Shown: in pieces, positions 41,730 through 41,919 of the stretch
How the letters are laid out: each line of letters starts with the position of its first letter
How positions within the stretch are numbered: position 1 is the first letter of the stretch
Assembly (NCBI GenBank): GCA_024699495.1
Contig: JAILPK010000039.1
Coordinates: forward strand, 1 to 41,919
Length of the DNA: 41,919 nucleotides
Reading direction: 5' to 3'
From: Bacteroidaceae bacterium
Lineage (GTDB): Bacteria; Bacteroidota; Bacteroidia; Bacteroidales; Bacteroidaceae
Notes under the pieces: model-generated
The model's database searches: none
Seen by the model: only the letters and a program-made list of their open reading frames with translations
What the model was told of the DNA's origin: nothing
Made by a program: the position numbers and the translations under genes

Positions 41730-41919
41730 TTATCTGTCGAAGAACCAGGTTGATAGGTGGAGATAGGCAAAGTACAGTGCGGCACCGATGATTGCGGCTA
41801 TGATGATATACTTCCCGAATAGCGCTCCAAATATAAATATGGCTACAAGAGACGCAATGACAATGATTTTCCCATATTTGCTAAAGAGCGAACCTCCGAT
41901 ATCCTTCTTCACTTCTTCG
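41730..41919 (-). CDS. C-terminal end of an unidentified membrane protein (partial)
   Basis: The minus strand frame is open from the window edge to the stop at 41730-41732. It ends EEVKKDIGGSLFSKYGKIIV..., with a strongly hydrophobic stretch (about IIVIASLVAIFIFGALFGKYIIIAAIIGAALYFAYL). A GTG at 41912 could start it, but the frame continues upstream, so a larger protein is likelier. The family is not recognised. Confidence 0.5.
   Translation of the reverse strand, partial: EEVKKDIGGSLFSKYGKIIVIASLVAIFIFGALFGKYIIIAAIIGAALYFAYLHLSTWFFDR

Overview
The window looks like a chromosome segment of a Bacteroidota bacterium, order Bacteroidales (a Muribaculaceae/Prevotella-like relative is a guess). 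Three things point there. Promoter-like TAnnTTTG (-7) and TTTG (-33) elements stand before many genes. Shine-Dalgarno sequences are largely absent. The gene neighbourhoods are typical of the order: GlyRS followed by an FKBP lipoprotein, DUF4492-cydA-cydB, and ftsX-DUF3098-uppP-truB-queA. Most of the window is housekeeping.

Layout. 1-680: tail of an unidentified gene, then a GC-rich mosaic of short tandem repeats. 681-3994: U32-family protein, zinc metallopeptidase and SpoU methyltransferase, all on the minus strand; the last two lie between long inverted repeats. 4165-9010: nadA, dusB and a three-domain acyl-ligase/ACP/acyltransferase. 9037-9180: a 10-bp CTAGG tandem array. 9443-13400: glyS, FKBP lipoprotein and comM/yifB. 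13549-22709: one long minus-strand operon (acetyltransferase-like protein, parE, coaD, S41 protease, M15 peptidase, DUF4492, cydA, cydB).

22820-28830 is the most unusual part. An OmpA-like protein, a CHASE2 membrane protein and a small FecR-like periplasmic protein form an operon. After a repeat- and G-rich spacer come a Ser/Thr kinase-AAA+ ATPase fusion and a YbjN-like protein, closed by a terminator. I read this as a candidate envelope-to-cytoplasm signalling system in which the kinase/AAA+ protein supplies the output domain that the CHASE2 protein lacks. This is inference.

28871-29211 holds a probable structured non-coding RNA with its own promoter and terminator. 29266-37460 holds miaB and a long plus-strand run: ftsX, DUF3098, uppP, truB, queA, an in-frame folK-purD fusion and a polytopic membrane protein. 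37461-41919 is more accessory: a large hairpin, a small lipoprotein, a TIGR02757 protein, a YqaA-type membrane protein, a truncated IS5-like transposase, an ORF6N-domain protein and the end of a further membrane protein.
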